From NCBI GenBank assembly GCA_019828565.1, contig JAHDYR010000003.1, positions 372,001 to 436,000 of the forward strand: a stretch of 64,000 nucleotides of DNA. Reading direction: 5' to 3'. Each line of letters starts with the position of its first letter. The stretch's first letter is position 1. The position numbers and the translations under genes were made by a program. The notes under the pieces were generated by a model. That model searched no databases and had not been told where the DNA came from. It saw only the letters and a program-made list of their open reading frames with translations. Below, piece after piece: positions 40,576 through 49,170 of the stretch. Origin of the DNA: Carpediemonas membranifera. Lineage: Eukaryota; Fornicata.

Positions 40576-41595
40576 TCAAAGCTTGAGATACTTGAACTTG
40601 TACGGCACGAGAAGGTTCGCACCAAACTGCTTGAGCAGGTCGATGCCGCGAACCTCAGATGTCCTCAAGGGCATGCGGACAACATGGAAATCCTCCTCGT
40701 ATAGGTCCCGGATCTGTTGCAGGTACTTGCCCTGCATCGAAGCGCGGGCACGGCAATTCTCGCATTGACTGTCGTCGTTGGCATCGAGAAGCTGGTTGAC
40801 AATAATGTGAGCAACATCGATCTCGCGCTTAGTAAGCTCCTGAACGAGCCGCTCGGTCTCATAGAGTGACAGGAACTCTGGGATGCAGACGCAGACGAAC
40901 GAGGTGCGGGCAGGATCCTTAAACTGCGTCTGGACAGTCTGGATGACCTCCAACATCTTGTCTGTGGCCTCGAAAGCACTAGTGATGTCATCCTGATCGA
41001 CACCAGCGACACCGGCGACAGTCCCGATGATCCCACCGGCACTTGAGCGGACAGACTGGAAAAGCTTCAGCGCCTTGATTGCGGCGTCGGGGAAGGACAT
41101 GAGGCGGAGCGTGTGGCCTGTAGGGGCGGTGTCGAACACTATGGTCTCGTAGTCCATGCGGTTGACGGCTACGAGGAGCTGGGCGAAAGACATGATCTCA
41201 TCAATGCCGGGGATGGCGTCGGCATTCCCAGAGAGCATGGAAAGAGCCTTGCTGATAATCTCGGGCTGGTTGCGACCGATTTGCTCAGCAGACTTCTCGC
41301 GGACGACCTGAGCGGGCGACACTTCCATGGCAAAGAGGTTGTCGAACCCCTGAACCTGAACGGGGTCCTTGCCGAAGCGCTGATTGAACGCGTCGGACAG
41401 GTTGTGAGCAGGATCAGTGGAGATAATAAGCACCTTGGACTTCTTGGCCGCCAGCTGGACAGCGAGAGAGCAGGAGGTGGTAGTCTTGCTGTGTGAGCAT
41501 TAGGAGAGGTGAACGAACCCAACACCGCCCTTACCGCCGACAAATATCCATCTCATATCCTTTGAGTCTACTAGTTCCTGAAGAGAAGGCTCCAT
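40576..41595 (-). CDS. GET3: GET3/ArsA-type ATPase (tail-anchored protein targeting), 2 exons
   Basis: Exon 1 (41595-41519) and exon 2 (41488-40576) flank a 30-nt intron (41489-41518, GTTCGT...CTCACACAG). The intron cuts the deviant P-loop: GGKGGVG lies in exon 1 (last Gly codon split) and the KTT starts exon 2. The 329-residue product then has [12 protein letters not shown] (switch I), [12 protein letters not shown] (switch II), the methionine-rich helical region and the zinc pair CENC (the CxxC of eukaryotic GET3). It carries newly made tail-anchored membrane proteins to the ER. Length matches family members (~330-350). Confidence 0.93.
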
Positions 41596-41660
41596 TCCGT
41601 CTATCAATTTGGTTTGTGGGTGCAGGCTAAGAGATGAATCCGGGTGCTATTGAAGGGTCA

Positions 41661-41700
41661 AACAATGTGTTTATACTGCGCAACACTGCCCTGTCTCCCT
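41661..41700 (+). repeat. left direct repeat flanking Fanzor-like relic
   Basis: AACAATGTGTTTATACTGCG and following share an exact 15-mer (TTATACTGCGCAACA) with 42943-42957, plus the preceding AACAAT. A further ACTGCCC..TCTCC block recurs, diverged, near 42989-43010. These two sites bracket the Fanzor-like frames and could be element ends. Confidence 0.45.
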
Positions 41701-41911
41701 CCTACTCACGTCTTAAGTCGGTAGGGAGATCGTCTTCTCCAGGGCTTCCACAAAGCGTCTTCTTCGTGGACGTCAGCACAGCTGCAAACATCACAATCGC
41801 TCACACGTCGTCTCATTGTCTTCTATTCCACATTAAATTCACTTCTACACTTGTATATGCTGGTAATGGTGTTCATCGTCGGTTCTCATATGTCATCTAG
41901 TTAGCTAGCCG

Positions 41912-42220
41912 TTGTCATATATGACCAGCTGCACACCTGTAGTGCGCAACAAGATGGAGATATATACGATCAAAGCCTCCATCAAGCAAGCTTTCAGACA
42001 GAACTACACCGAAGAACGGAGAGTGGGGGATTACGCCGCAGCAAAATATCTCTACTCATGCCTGCTGGCCCGGCTCGCGGTTGAATGCTATGCGCAGCGC
42101 CGGCAACTCCCCCTACATGACGCCGACTTCCACAACGGACTGCTCACACATGTACGCGGCGGTCATCCGGGTCAGGCCTACGCGGCCATCGTGCCGCGTC
42201 GTTCAAGAGCACAAGACTAG
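41912..42220 (+). pseudogene. possible N-terminal part of Fanzor-like relic
   Basis: A 102-codon frame ending in TAG immediately before the Fanzor-like C-terminal frame, which is in a different phase. It is helical and basic (IKASIKQAFRQNY, AAAKYLYSCLLARLAVECY), compatible with a Fanzor/TnpB N-terminal region but without a diagnostic motif. The assignment rests on position between the flanking repeats. No RuvC-I Asp motif lies between this and the next frame, so if they belong together an internal piece is missing. Confidence 0.3.
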
Positions 42221-42882
42221 TGAGTATCAACAACTCTATTAGGTTTGTGCTGGACAACGCGAACGACATTTTCGAGGCTGGAATGCGTAAGTCTTTCCGC
42301 CGAGTGCGCTTTGCGAACCACATCCTTCGCCAGAAGCACTTCGCCCGCTGCGGCCAACAGTTGGCTCGGGAGTTCGGTTGGCGTCGCCACCATCCCATCG
42401 CCACCCCCATTCGCCTGAAAGTCTTCTACGGGAGCTCGGGATTCACCACGCCTGCTGGTATGTTCATTCCTTGCGCGCCATATCGAAAGTTCGCGAGAGA
42501 GATAGTTCCCCTTCTCAAGAGGTATAACATTGTCGTCGATCTTAACATGGTTAACGAGGACCGCACCACCGTCGTCTGCCCTCACTGCCACGCCCCCTAC
42601 AAGCGAGTTCGTCCGCGTGATGACCAGCACGTTCACCCACATCGTGTGATGCTCTGCGAAAATCCACAGTGCCGTGGTGCTCAGTGGCGCGCAACAGTTC
42701 CTGATGCTCTGAATGTTGGTCATCGGGACAAGAGTGCTGCAGAGAACATCCTGTGGCGTTCTCTTGCCACGGAAGATGAGCTCAGTGGCTCTCCGTACAG
42801 TCGCACATCGATCCCGCGCCTTCCAACATCATTCCAGCATCATCAATTGGCTAACCGCCAACATTCGTCTACGGACGGATGA
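42220..42882 (+). pseudogene. Fanzor/TnpB-like RuvC endonuclease, C-terminal part
   Basis: A 220-codon frame without a proper ATG start. A basic helical segment (RKSFRRVRFANHILRQKHFA) and a beta segment (LKVFYGSSGF) lead to NMVNEDRTTVVCPHC, which matches the pre-zinc motif (E-x-x-T-[ST]-x-x-C-x-x-C) of OMEGA nucleases. A second pair, CENPQC, completes a zinc ribbon. Then comes GHRDKSAAENIL, equivalent to the RuvC-III Asp motif (D-x-[NS]-A-A-x-N-I). The RuvC-I and RuvC-II parts are absent, so the protein cannot be a complete nuclease. Intact relatives are RNA-guided DNA endonucleases found in eukaryotic transposons. I read this as a deleted, decayed copy. Confidence 0.62.
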
Positions 42883-42939
42883 TGTTGTGCAGTTTGGCAC
42901 TTTGATCGTTCCTTTCAGGCCCTGTCTGGGAGGTTCGAA

Positions 42940-43010
42940 CAATTTATACTGCGCAACAATCCGGGTTTGACAGTCAGTGCCTCAATAATGCGTGATACTG
43001 CCCGATCTCC
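42940..43010 (+). repeat. right direct repeat flanking Fanzor-like relic
   Basis: Contains TTATACTGCGCAACA (42943-42957), identical to 41671-41685, and downstream the diverged ACTGCCCGATCTCC block. It is the partner of the repeat at 41661-41700. Confidence 0.45.
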
Positions 43011-43221
43011 TTCTCGCGTGTCACTCCCACTACGAAGGAGATGCATTTTTGTGATGCAACCGTGTCGACTCATCAGCATTGTCCGTCATTGCCGTCTGTC
43101 CTCACAGTATCATCGTATGCGTGCTGGCCCAACAGTACCTTAGTTTAGTGACGCCAGGCCAGGCAGTACGACCGTGAGTGATGGGGACAGTTACGTGTGC
43201 GATAAATCATCCTTCACGGCC

Positions 43222-44427
43222 ATGTCGGGACTGACTAAAAGGCAGCAGCAAGCGTTAGAGGCATCTATTGCTGCCTACTTGAAAGAAACTGGCTATATGA
43301 AGGCGTTTGAGGCGTTCTCTGAAGAATCCACCGCTGAATTGAGTGAATCGAGGCCAAATGATCTCAAGCGGACTTGGATCGCCTCTACAGCACTCCAAAG
43401 TCGCATGCTCAAGCTTGAAGCTCAGGTTAAAGAGCAGACTGGTACGATCAATGCTCTTCGCTCTGGCAAGGCGCCCACGTCCACCTCCGTTTCTCTCGGG
43501 CCACCCTCGGACTCCCGCAGCCTCATTCAGACCAAGGGCGTGCATAGGGGTCATGTACACGCCATGGCTGTTCATCCTACATATACTCTCGCGGCCACGG
43601 CATCGGCTGATGGCACATTGATTGTCCATGATGTCGGAACGAATGAAGTTGACTCTATACTGAGGGGCCACACCACGGCTGTGTACTCAGTAGCAATGAA
43701 GGGCAATGAGGTGTGGGCAGGGGCCAAGGACGGGTCGATACGACTCTGGGTTTCCGGCAAATTATTCCGGACATTCACAGGCCACACCGGGCCGGTCACA
43801 GCCCTCGTCTCCTTGGCCGATGCGGTAGTGAGCGGGGGAGAGGACGGCACTGTCAGGATCTGGACCAGGGAGGGTCAGGGGGCCTTGGCAGTGGATGAGG
43901 GGCGTGTGTCGGCCATGGCTGTTGAACCTCGTTCGAATCAATTGATTGTAGCACGGGGGCAGGAGGTCGCCATGTATAAGCCGGACCTGGAGAAGATTGG
44001 ATCTTGCCAGGGGGCGTCTCATGTGATATCATGTCTGACGACCACAGCTTTTATTCCTGACCAGAAGATTGTCTCATCTGATTCCTATTCGATCATATCC
44101 GGCGACAGGTCTGGGTCAATGACTGTTTGGAGTCACTCCGGCGGCCTTCCCATCCGTGAGTATCCATCCATCGTCCAAGGATGGTCTGTAGGCCTTGGCG
44201 TCCTGGGTGATGGCCGCACAGTGGTGTGTGTGGGCGATCAGACCAACCAGCTTGTGCAGGTCAACCTTGGGACTGATGTAACAGTGGCCACGTCCCGTCT
44301 GCTATCGTCAGTGAGGGGACATTCGAGTTGCATGGTGGTGGGCCAGTACTTCGATGTTGCCCGGGTCATCGTGGGGACGGCAATGGGGCACGTGCTCGTG
44401 GCTGAGTGCACCGTGCCGCTAGGGTGA
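43222..44427 (+). CDS. LIS1-like LisH/WD40 protein
   Basis: 401 residues from Met at 43222 (MSGLTKRQQQ); an in-frame Met 16 codons upstream is less likely. Residues ~5-40 form a LisH motif (ALEASIAAYLKETGYMKAFE). The following helix, with KRTWIASTALQSRMLKLEAQ, matches the LIS1 coiled coil. From ~95 on there are WD40 repeats, clearest as GHVHAMAVHPTYTLAATASA, GHTTAVYSV, GSIRLW, GHTGPVTALV and DGTVRIW, making up about one propeller. LIS1 regulates cytoplasmic dynein and nuclear or organelle positioning. The later repeats are divergent, so a related LisH-WD40 protein is possible. Single exon. Confidence 0.75.
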   Translation: MSGLTKRQQQALEASIAAYLKETGYMKAFEAFSEESTAELSESRPNDLKRTWIASTALQSRMLKLEAQVKEQTGTINALRSGKAPTSTSVSLGPPSDSRSLIQTKGVHRGHVHAMAVHPTYTLAATASADGTLIVHDVGTNEVDSILRGHTTAVYSVAMKGNEVWAGAKDGSIRLWVSGKLFRTFTGHTGPVTALVSLADAVVSGGEDGTVRIWTREGQGALAVDEGRVSAMAVEPRSNQLIVARGQEVAMYKPDLEKIGSCQGASHVISCLTTTAFIPDQKIVSSDSYSIISGDRSGSMTVWSHSGGLPIREYPSIVQGWSVGLGVLGDGRTVVCVGDQTNQLVQVNLGTDVTVATSRLLSSVRGHSSCMVVGQYFDVARVIVGTAMGHVLVAECTVPLG

Positions 44428-45172
44428 TGTTTATAAACCATATATCACGGATAATAATCACAAACTGGATTCAGCGCCTGGAAACACCTTGCATTACCTT
44501 GATGATGAACCACCTGGTAAGGTGTGATGTCGCACCACTGAACCAAAATGGACCCGGTATTCCACAAAGGTAAGGTACCTTACCTGCTGCACATGTCATT
44601 TTGGAGTCATGTTCTCTCCAGCAAACGAAGTTAGCCGATTATAATCAGCAACAACAAGCTGACTGAGATCTTTACACGCGACATGATGGCAGCCCCGGAG
44701 TAGGGGGCCCTCAAGCTCTTACGAGTAGGCTGCTCTCGCGCAGCGAGACCGTTGTTGGCCGGGCTTCCTGGGCCAACGCACCTAACCAGCACGATCGATG
44801 GGACCTGCTGCGCCAACAGGCGATCCGCACTTCAATCGTTCTGCTGAGCCCTCGATCACGCTAGTCGAACGAACCACAGAGCGCAGCTCATGAGCAGCCA
44901 TTCGCATTCGTCCAATGCAGACGACATGACGTCAGAACAGCACGTCAAAACTGTTGACGCGCGACGAGCGTGTGACCGAGGAGGTAAGGTAACCGTAGGG
45001 AGGAACGGCGGCTGAGATCAAGGAGCGTCAAGCGTGAGCAAGAGAAGAATGCGCGCCAGCGGCGGGGAAGGAGGTGGCCATTCAGACTGGAAATAATTAG
45101 ATCAAGGTCAGTGGCGGATACGGCTACCTTACCTTACCTTTCCTAAAAAGTAAAGTAAGCGCATTTTCGCGT
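44428..45172. repeat. intergenic region with GGTAAGGTA/TACCTTACC repeats
   Basis: The motif recurs at about 44515, 44570-44587 (AGGTAAGGTACCTTACCT, a perfect 18-bp palindrome), 44982 and 45125-45137 (opposite orientation). AAAGGTAAGGTA near 44567 and its inverse near 45129-45140 could be the ends of a ~570-bp non-autonomous transposon, but I see no clear target duplication. No gene is recognised; 5' exons of the katanin gene could also lie here. Confidence 0.35.
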
Positions 45173-45200
45173 GTAAGGAGTGGTGAGTGGGTAACTTAAG

Positions 45201-45559
45201 CTTCTCGTGTCGACGGGGCTTCTAGCTCTCTCAGCAAGACAAAGCCGCCTCTTCGACGTCCCTCAGCAGCTGCCGACGGACACAAGGGCCACAGTCGCGA
45301 CCAGTCGGACCTAGAGCGGAAAGAGCGCAGTAGTGATAAGCTGGACCAGTCCACCAAGTTCACACCTTCTCTGGACGACCTCGGGGTGGCTGGCAAGGCT
45401 GTCTCCTCCCAACCGCAGCCACTGAGCCCTACACCGCAGCCGACTGGGATCAGCGGGTTCCATGAAGCTATCCCCCCTATGTTGGCCAAGGTCGGTGGCG
45501 AGACTGCAGACCTAGCCCGAATGATTCAACAAGATATATTACAGTTTAACCCTAATGTA
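45201..45559 (+). pseudogene. katanin p60 (KATNAL2-like) 5' part, interrupted
   Basis: A frame open from 45201 encodes a Ser/Pro-rich linker ending in ETADLARMIQQDILQFNPNV, which matches the KATNAL2 segment just before the AAA domain (LA..I..DI...NPN[VI]KW). It is cut at TA (45558-45559) by mariner A and resumes at 61128. A 28-nt intron candidate (45173-45200, GTAAGG...CTTAAG) lies just upstream; further 5' exons, including the expected LisH domain, were not resolved. Katanin severs microtubules; this copy cannot encode a working enzyme as it stands. Confidence 0.75.
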
Positions 45560-45588
45560 TTGTTGCCCCAGAATAAAATGACCACATC
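45560..45588 (+). repeat. mariner A left TIR (29 bp)
   Basis: Exact inverse of 61099-61127, next to TA 45558-45559. It contains the transposase ATG (45578). Confidence 0.88.
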
Positions 45589-46232
45589 AAAGTCAGGAGT
45601 CATGGTCAAAATTCAAACGAGGATGACAAGCCCTGTAGAGACCCGTTCGGCAGTAATACTGTTCCATGAACACGGTGTTAGTGCCCCAAAGATCGTGGAA
45701 CATTTAGAGCATGCCATATCCATCTCTACAGTCCGTAGAATCATCAAGGCCCACAGAAAGGCCAGAGAAGGAGCTACAGAGAAGAAGGAGAGGAAGAAGC
45801 GTATAACAAAGTTCGAACGGGACGGAAGAATCCTGCAGACAATCATGATGCGTCACGTGGAGCAAGATGACGTCGTAACAGTTGCTGCGATTAAGAAAGA
45901 GCTGGAACTCGCAACGACGACATCAATATCCTCGGAGACGGTTAGGCTGGCTCTCAAGAAGCTTGGATACAGCTACAAGCTCGGAGACAAGCGTTGGAAG
46001 GAGTGTTCTCCCATCCGCGAGGCGGAGTTCTGGGCGAACTACGCCGTATACGTGCGTGCCAGGCACGCAATGACCGATCTGGTCTTTCTAGACGAGTCTA
46101 GCTTTGATCCACATGACAGCCGACGGTATTCCTGGTTCCCGGCTGGACAGCACGTCGTCAAAACTAGCGGGGGAACTCACGGTAAGAGAATCTCTGTCTG
46201 CGCCGTACTCGGCTACGAGGGCATTCTACACC
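45578..46232 (+). pseudogene. mariner A transposase, 5' part
   Basis: The frame starts MTTSKSGVMVKIQTRM within the TIR; earlier in-frame sequence is katanin. A helix-turn-helix follows (RSAVILFHEHGVSAPKIVEH, then SISTVRRIIKAHRK), a second DNA-binding region (ISSETVRLALKKLGYSYKL) and the first catalytic Asp in LVFLDESSFD. It is cut by the Ty3 pair after GYEGILH. The flanking CACC duplication (46229-46232, 58180-58183) shows the exact break: with one copy of CACC the two halves are in frame. Confidence 0.85.
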
Positions 46233-46356
46233 TGTGGTTCGTTTGACGAACTATGTTTACAGAGGAGAAGACTCGACACAATGGTGTCGAGGAGAAACTC
46301 CTTGACTAACTAATATCATATATAAATCTGTGTAATCTTGGGTGAGACCCATGACA
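46233..46356 (-). repeat. LTR 1 of Ty3 tandem (3' LTR of copy 1)
   Basis: 124 bp, same sequence as the other two LTRs. It contains a TATA-like TTATATATGATA and two hairpins (CTCGACAC/GTGTCGAG with 4-nt loop; GTTCGT/ACGAAC with 3-nt loop). Confidence 0.92.
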
Positions 46357-46919
46357 CTGCCCCTCCATGCCTCAATGAGGCATGACCCCAGACAGCGTGA
46401 GCTTTGACGGCTGGCTACTGCCAGTGGGGGTGAATGTTGGCTCTTGGGGGCCGGTCCTGGTGGGTGCCAACCACCGATCGAGCCCCTTTTTTGCGACCTT
46501 GGCGGGGACACAACAAGAAGCACAACGACGTGCAAAATAGCACGGCTTACAATCGCGCGGTACCGCTGGGTTAGAAGGATCCTACCATAGGGGTTCTGCC
46601 CCTCCTCGGCTTTTCCTCGCCGAAAATCGAAATGTGACGTACCTTAAAATGCTTGGGTGCAGGTTATGGCCATCCAAACACAACGATGGTGAAACACCGC
46701 CCCTTTCCAACTGTTTGCGCCATTAATCAGGTTGGTGCTGAAAATGGCATTTTCAGGCCTCAACGAGGCCTCTACGGCGAGATACGAGCCTTTTTCTTTG
46801 CAGCGTGAATTCACACCACGACTACGCTCAGATAGAGCTACTAAACGACTAAACAACATCAAGACAACAATAAAGAGATCATAACTCCATGTTTGAGCGG
46901 CTTTCCATTCGGGATTGGG

Positions 46920-48041
46920 ATGTTTCATTTTGCACCAATCTTGGTGCAAATGGTGACGGAACATTTGGGGGAATTGGCGCGGTTGCTGCAGCTAGTAGCT
47001 TCTGAGGAATCTGATGATCCTCGAATGCGTTCTCTGCAGCGCCGTTGTGCAACATTGGGCTCCGACATCCAAAATCTGCGATCGTCACGCGTAGCGCCGG
47101 GCAACAGGAGGCGCAAGAGGCTTGTGCGCCGTCCCGTGTGTCACTCAGAGCCCGCTTCGTCGGTAGACGAGAGCTCGAACGATGACAGCGAAGAAGACGA
47201 ATCACCGACTTCTTCGGACGATGCCCCGGGGAATGACAGCTCCCCAACGCTGCCAGACGGCCAGCCCGAAGCCAACCAGCCTGCTGACGTGACTACTACG
47301 GTTCGCCAGCTCTCCCACGCCTCAGGAACGGACGTTTCGGACTTGAACCGGCTGGTCCATCGGCTGTTGGGCGAGCACGCCCATTCGATTGCTCTAACAC
47401 TCACTCCGCTTATGAATTCTCTCCGTGAACAGCGGTTCGAGCGTGAGTTCTCCCTCGAAGACGTCGAACGCCAACTTAAGGGTGTTTCTTGTGCGCGTCG
47501 CGTGTTGCTCGATCTTCAGGCCTTCATGAAACTTGCCCAGGCACTACCTGAACTGGACCTGCATCGCGCCGCCACTTGGCACCATGAGATGGACGCTATC
47601 CGACGCAAGCTCCCTGGTAGGGGTGACAAGTCCCTCTGCCACCTCCTGGCCTTAGCCGTCTTCCCGGGAGTCTATGGTTTGCTTCAAGAGGCTTGCTACC
47701 GGTCCTCTGATATACCGGAGATGGAGAAGCGATTCCGCTTGGTCATGCGGGTATTCAAAGCCCATCCACAGTGGGTACCGGTACTCATGACTACGGGCGA
47801 CGGAGGGCTCCAGTTCACTGATGAGCTCCGTACTTATCGACTGGAACGAGTTGTTGGCAGTCGCAATGGCCCGGGTGGTCGACTCCTCACGTTGAAATGG
47901 GAAGACTACAGGTTTGTGACACGGTCGTACCCGACGCCGGAGTTGCTAGAATTGCCTGAAGTGGTTGCGCACCTTGCTCGTCACGGGGTTGAACCGCGCA
48001 GTACTGGACCTGCCTTCGCTGGTCGGGGCCGCCGACTCTAA
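46920..48041 (+). CDS. antisense ORF of Ty3 copy 1, unknown function
   Basis: About 373 residues from Met 46920, on the strand opposite to Gag-Pol and ending 43 bp before the integrase frame stop. I recognise no domain. An N-terminal helix (MVTEHLGELARLLQLVASEE) precedes a basic patch (RRRKRLVRR), an acidic Ser/Asp/Pro-rich linker and a long helical C-terminal half with conserved-looking Trp, Arg and Tyr positions (WHHEMDAIRRKLPGRGDKSL, LTLKWEDYRFVTRSYP). The architecture looks like a nucleic-acid-binding or capsid-like protein, but that is a guess. In copy 2 the frame is broken by two homopolymer differences. Confidence 0.6.
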   Translation: MFHFAPILVQMVTEHLGELARLLQLVASEESDDPRMRSLQRRCATLGSDIQNLRSSRVAPGNRRRKRLVRRPVCHSEPASSVDESSNDDSEEDESPTSSDDAPGNDSSPTLPDGQPEANQPADVTTTVRQLSHASGTDVSDLNRLVHRLLGEHAHSIALTLTPLMNSLREQRFEREFSLEDVERQLKGVSCARRVLLDLQAFMKLAQALPELDLHRAATWHHEMDAIRRKLPGRGDKSLCHLLALAVFPGVYGLLQEACYRSSDIPEMEKRFRLVMRVFKAHPQWVPVLMTTGDGGLQFTDELRTYRLERVVGSRNGPGGRLLTLKWEDYRFVTRSYPTPELLELPEVVAHLARHGVEPRSTGPAFAGRGRRL

Positions 48042-48084
48042 CAACTAATCAACAATAAATCAGGCGAGATGAGAATAGGAGGGT

Positions 48085-49170
48085 TTACAACCCTTCCGAC
48101 TTGGCCTGAGCAGACGACAAGAAGTCATCCAGAGCAGCAGCGTCTCTAAGGGGAGCGGTATGGCTCCCAGGTAGCCTCGGAGTCTTCAAATCCTTGCCAA
48201 TGGACAAGGTACTCTCTCTTTGAGACCGAGCCCGTGCCACGCGACTTGGATATCCGGTCGATATACCACTCCTCCACGCCGGCGGCCGCCACCTGCTTGA
48301 TCTGTTCCTCTGATAGGGTGCCGGGGACGAACTTTCTGACGCGAGACGCATCGACCCGGATGGGTTCCGCTCCGGGCTGACCTAAGTCTTTCACCATGTA
48401 GGCTACTACAACACCGCTCTGCTTGACAGACGACACTCGTCGCATAGGCCCTCTCCAGCCCGGGGAAAGCTTGTTTGGAGGGCGCGAGGGATATTTCACG
48501 AGCACAAACCGTGACAAGATCTCCGTGCGGGTGGTGGAGGCCTTCGCCAACGCGTCTTCGCGCATGGCCAGGACACGTGCCTTGGCCAATTGTGTAGCGG
48601 CTTCGGCAGCGAGGAGATGCGACGTACGAGCTGCTGCCGTGCTGTTCTCGGTAACGTATAACTTCTCCGGCACCGCCATGTTGCTCCCGAACAGTATCTC
48701 GGCGGGGGAAAGGCGTGTTGGTTGTCTTGGCATGGAATTGACAATAAACTGCGCAACCGGTAAATGCTGACGCCAATTGCCGTTTCTGAGCTCAAACTTC
48801 CTTGCCTTGAGCACTCTCTCGACCATCTGGTTAGCTCTCTCAACCATTCCGTTGGACTGAGGGTGATGCGCGGTGGTAACGTGTGTCTCGAATCCCATGT
48901 CCTGTGCCAGCTTCTTCATGAGAGCATTATTGAACTCGGGACCTCCGTCAGACTGCAACACTCGTGGGCAACCGTAACGCAGCACCCATGTGTTGACGAA
49001 GGCATCCACGGCATCGCGTGCGGTGGTAGACTTGACGGGGGCTAGCTCCGTCCACCTGGGACACATGTCTATCATGACTTGGACGTATTTGTAGCCGTCA
49101 CGCTCCGGGAGCGGACCTAGAGTATCGATTGCCACCCGCTGGAACGGTGCATCCACAGCCGTGTGTAGAC
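48085..49170 (-). pseudogene. Ty3 copy 1 integrase core and chromodomain
   Basis: The frame entered after the A7 tract near 49180 encodes IDTLGPLPERDGYKYVQVMI, LQSDGGPEF and NGMVERANQM, the D-D-E triad of integrase, then the C-terminal region and the start of a chromodomain (YLVHWQGFEDSEATWEPY). Unlike copy 2, an extra G near 48152 shifts the frame and truncates the last ~23 residues (stop at 48146). Confidence 0.85.

Noticed and set aside
45551-45559. Mariner A ends at CCTAATG rather than after GTA
   Set aside because: The inverted match does extend there, but placing the TA at 45558-45559 keeps the katanin frame, and the ends then start TTG as in mariner B; the extra match is host palindrome.
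45386-45577. Upstream extension of the mariner A transposase
   Set aside because: This in-frame part is katanin linker and the NPNV motif; the TIR and TA show the transposase starts at 45578.
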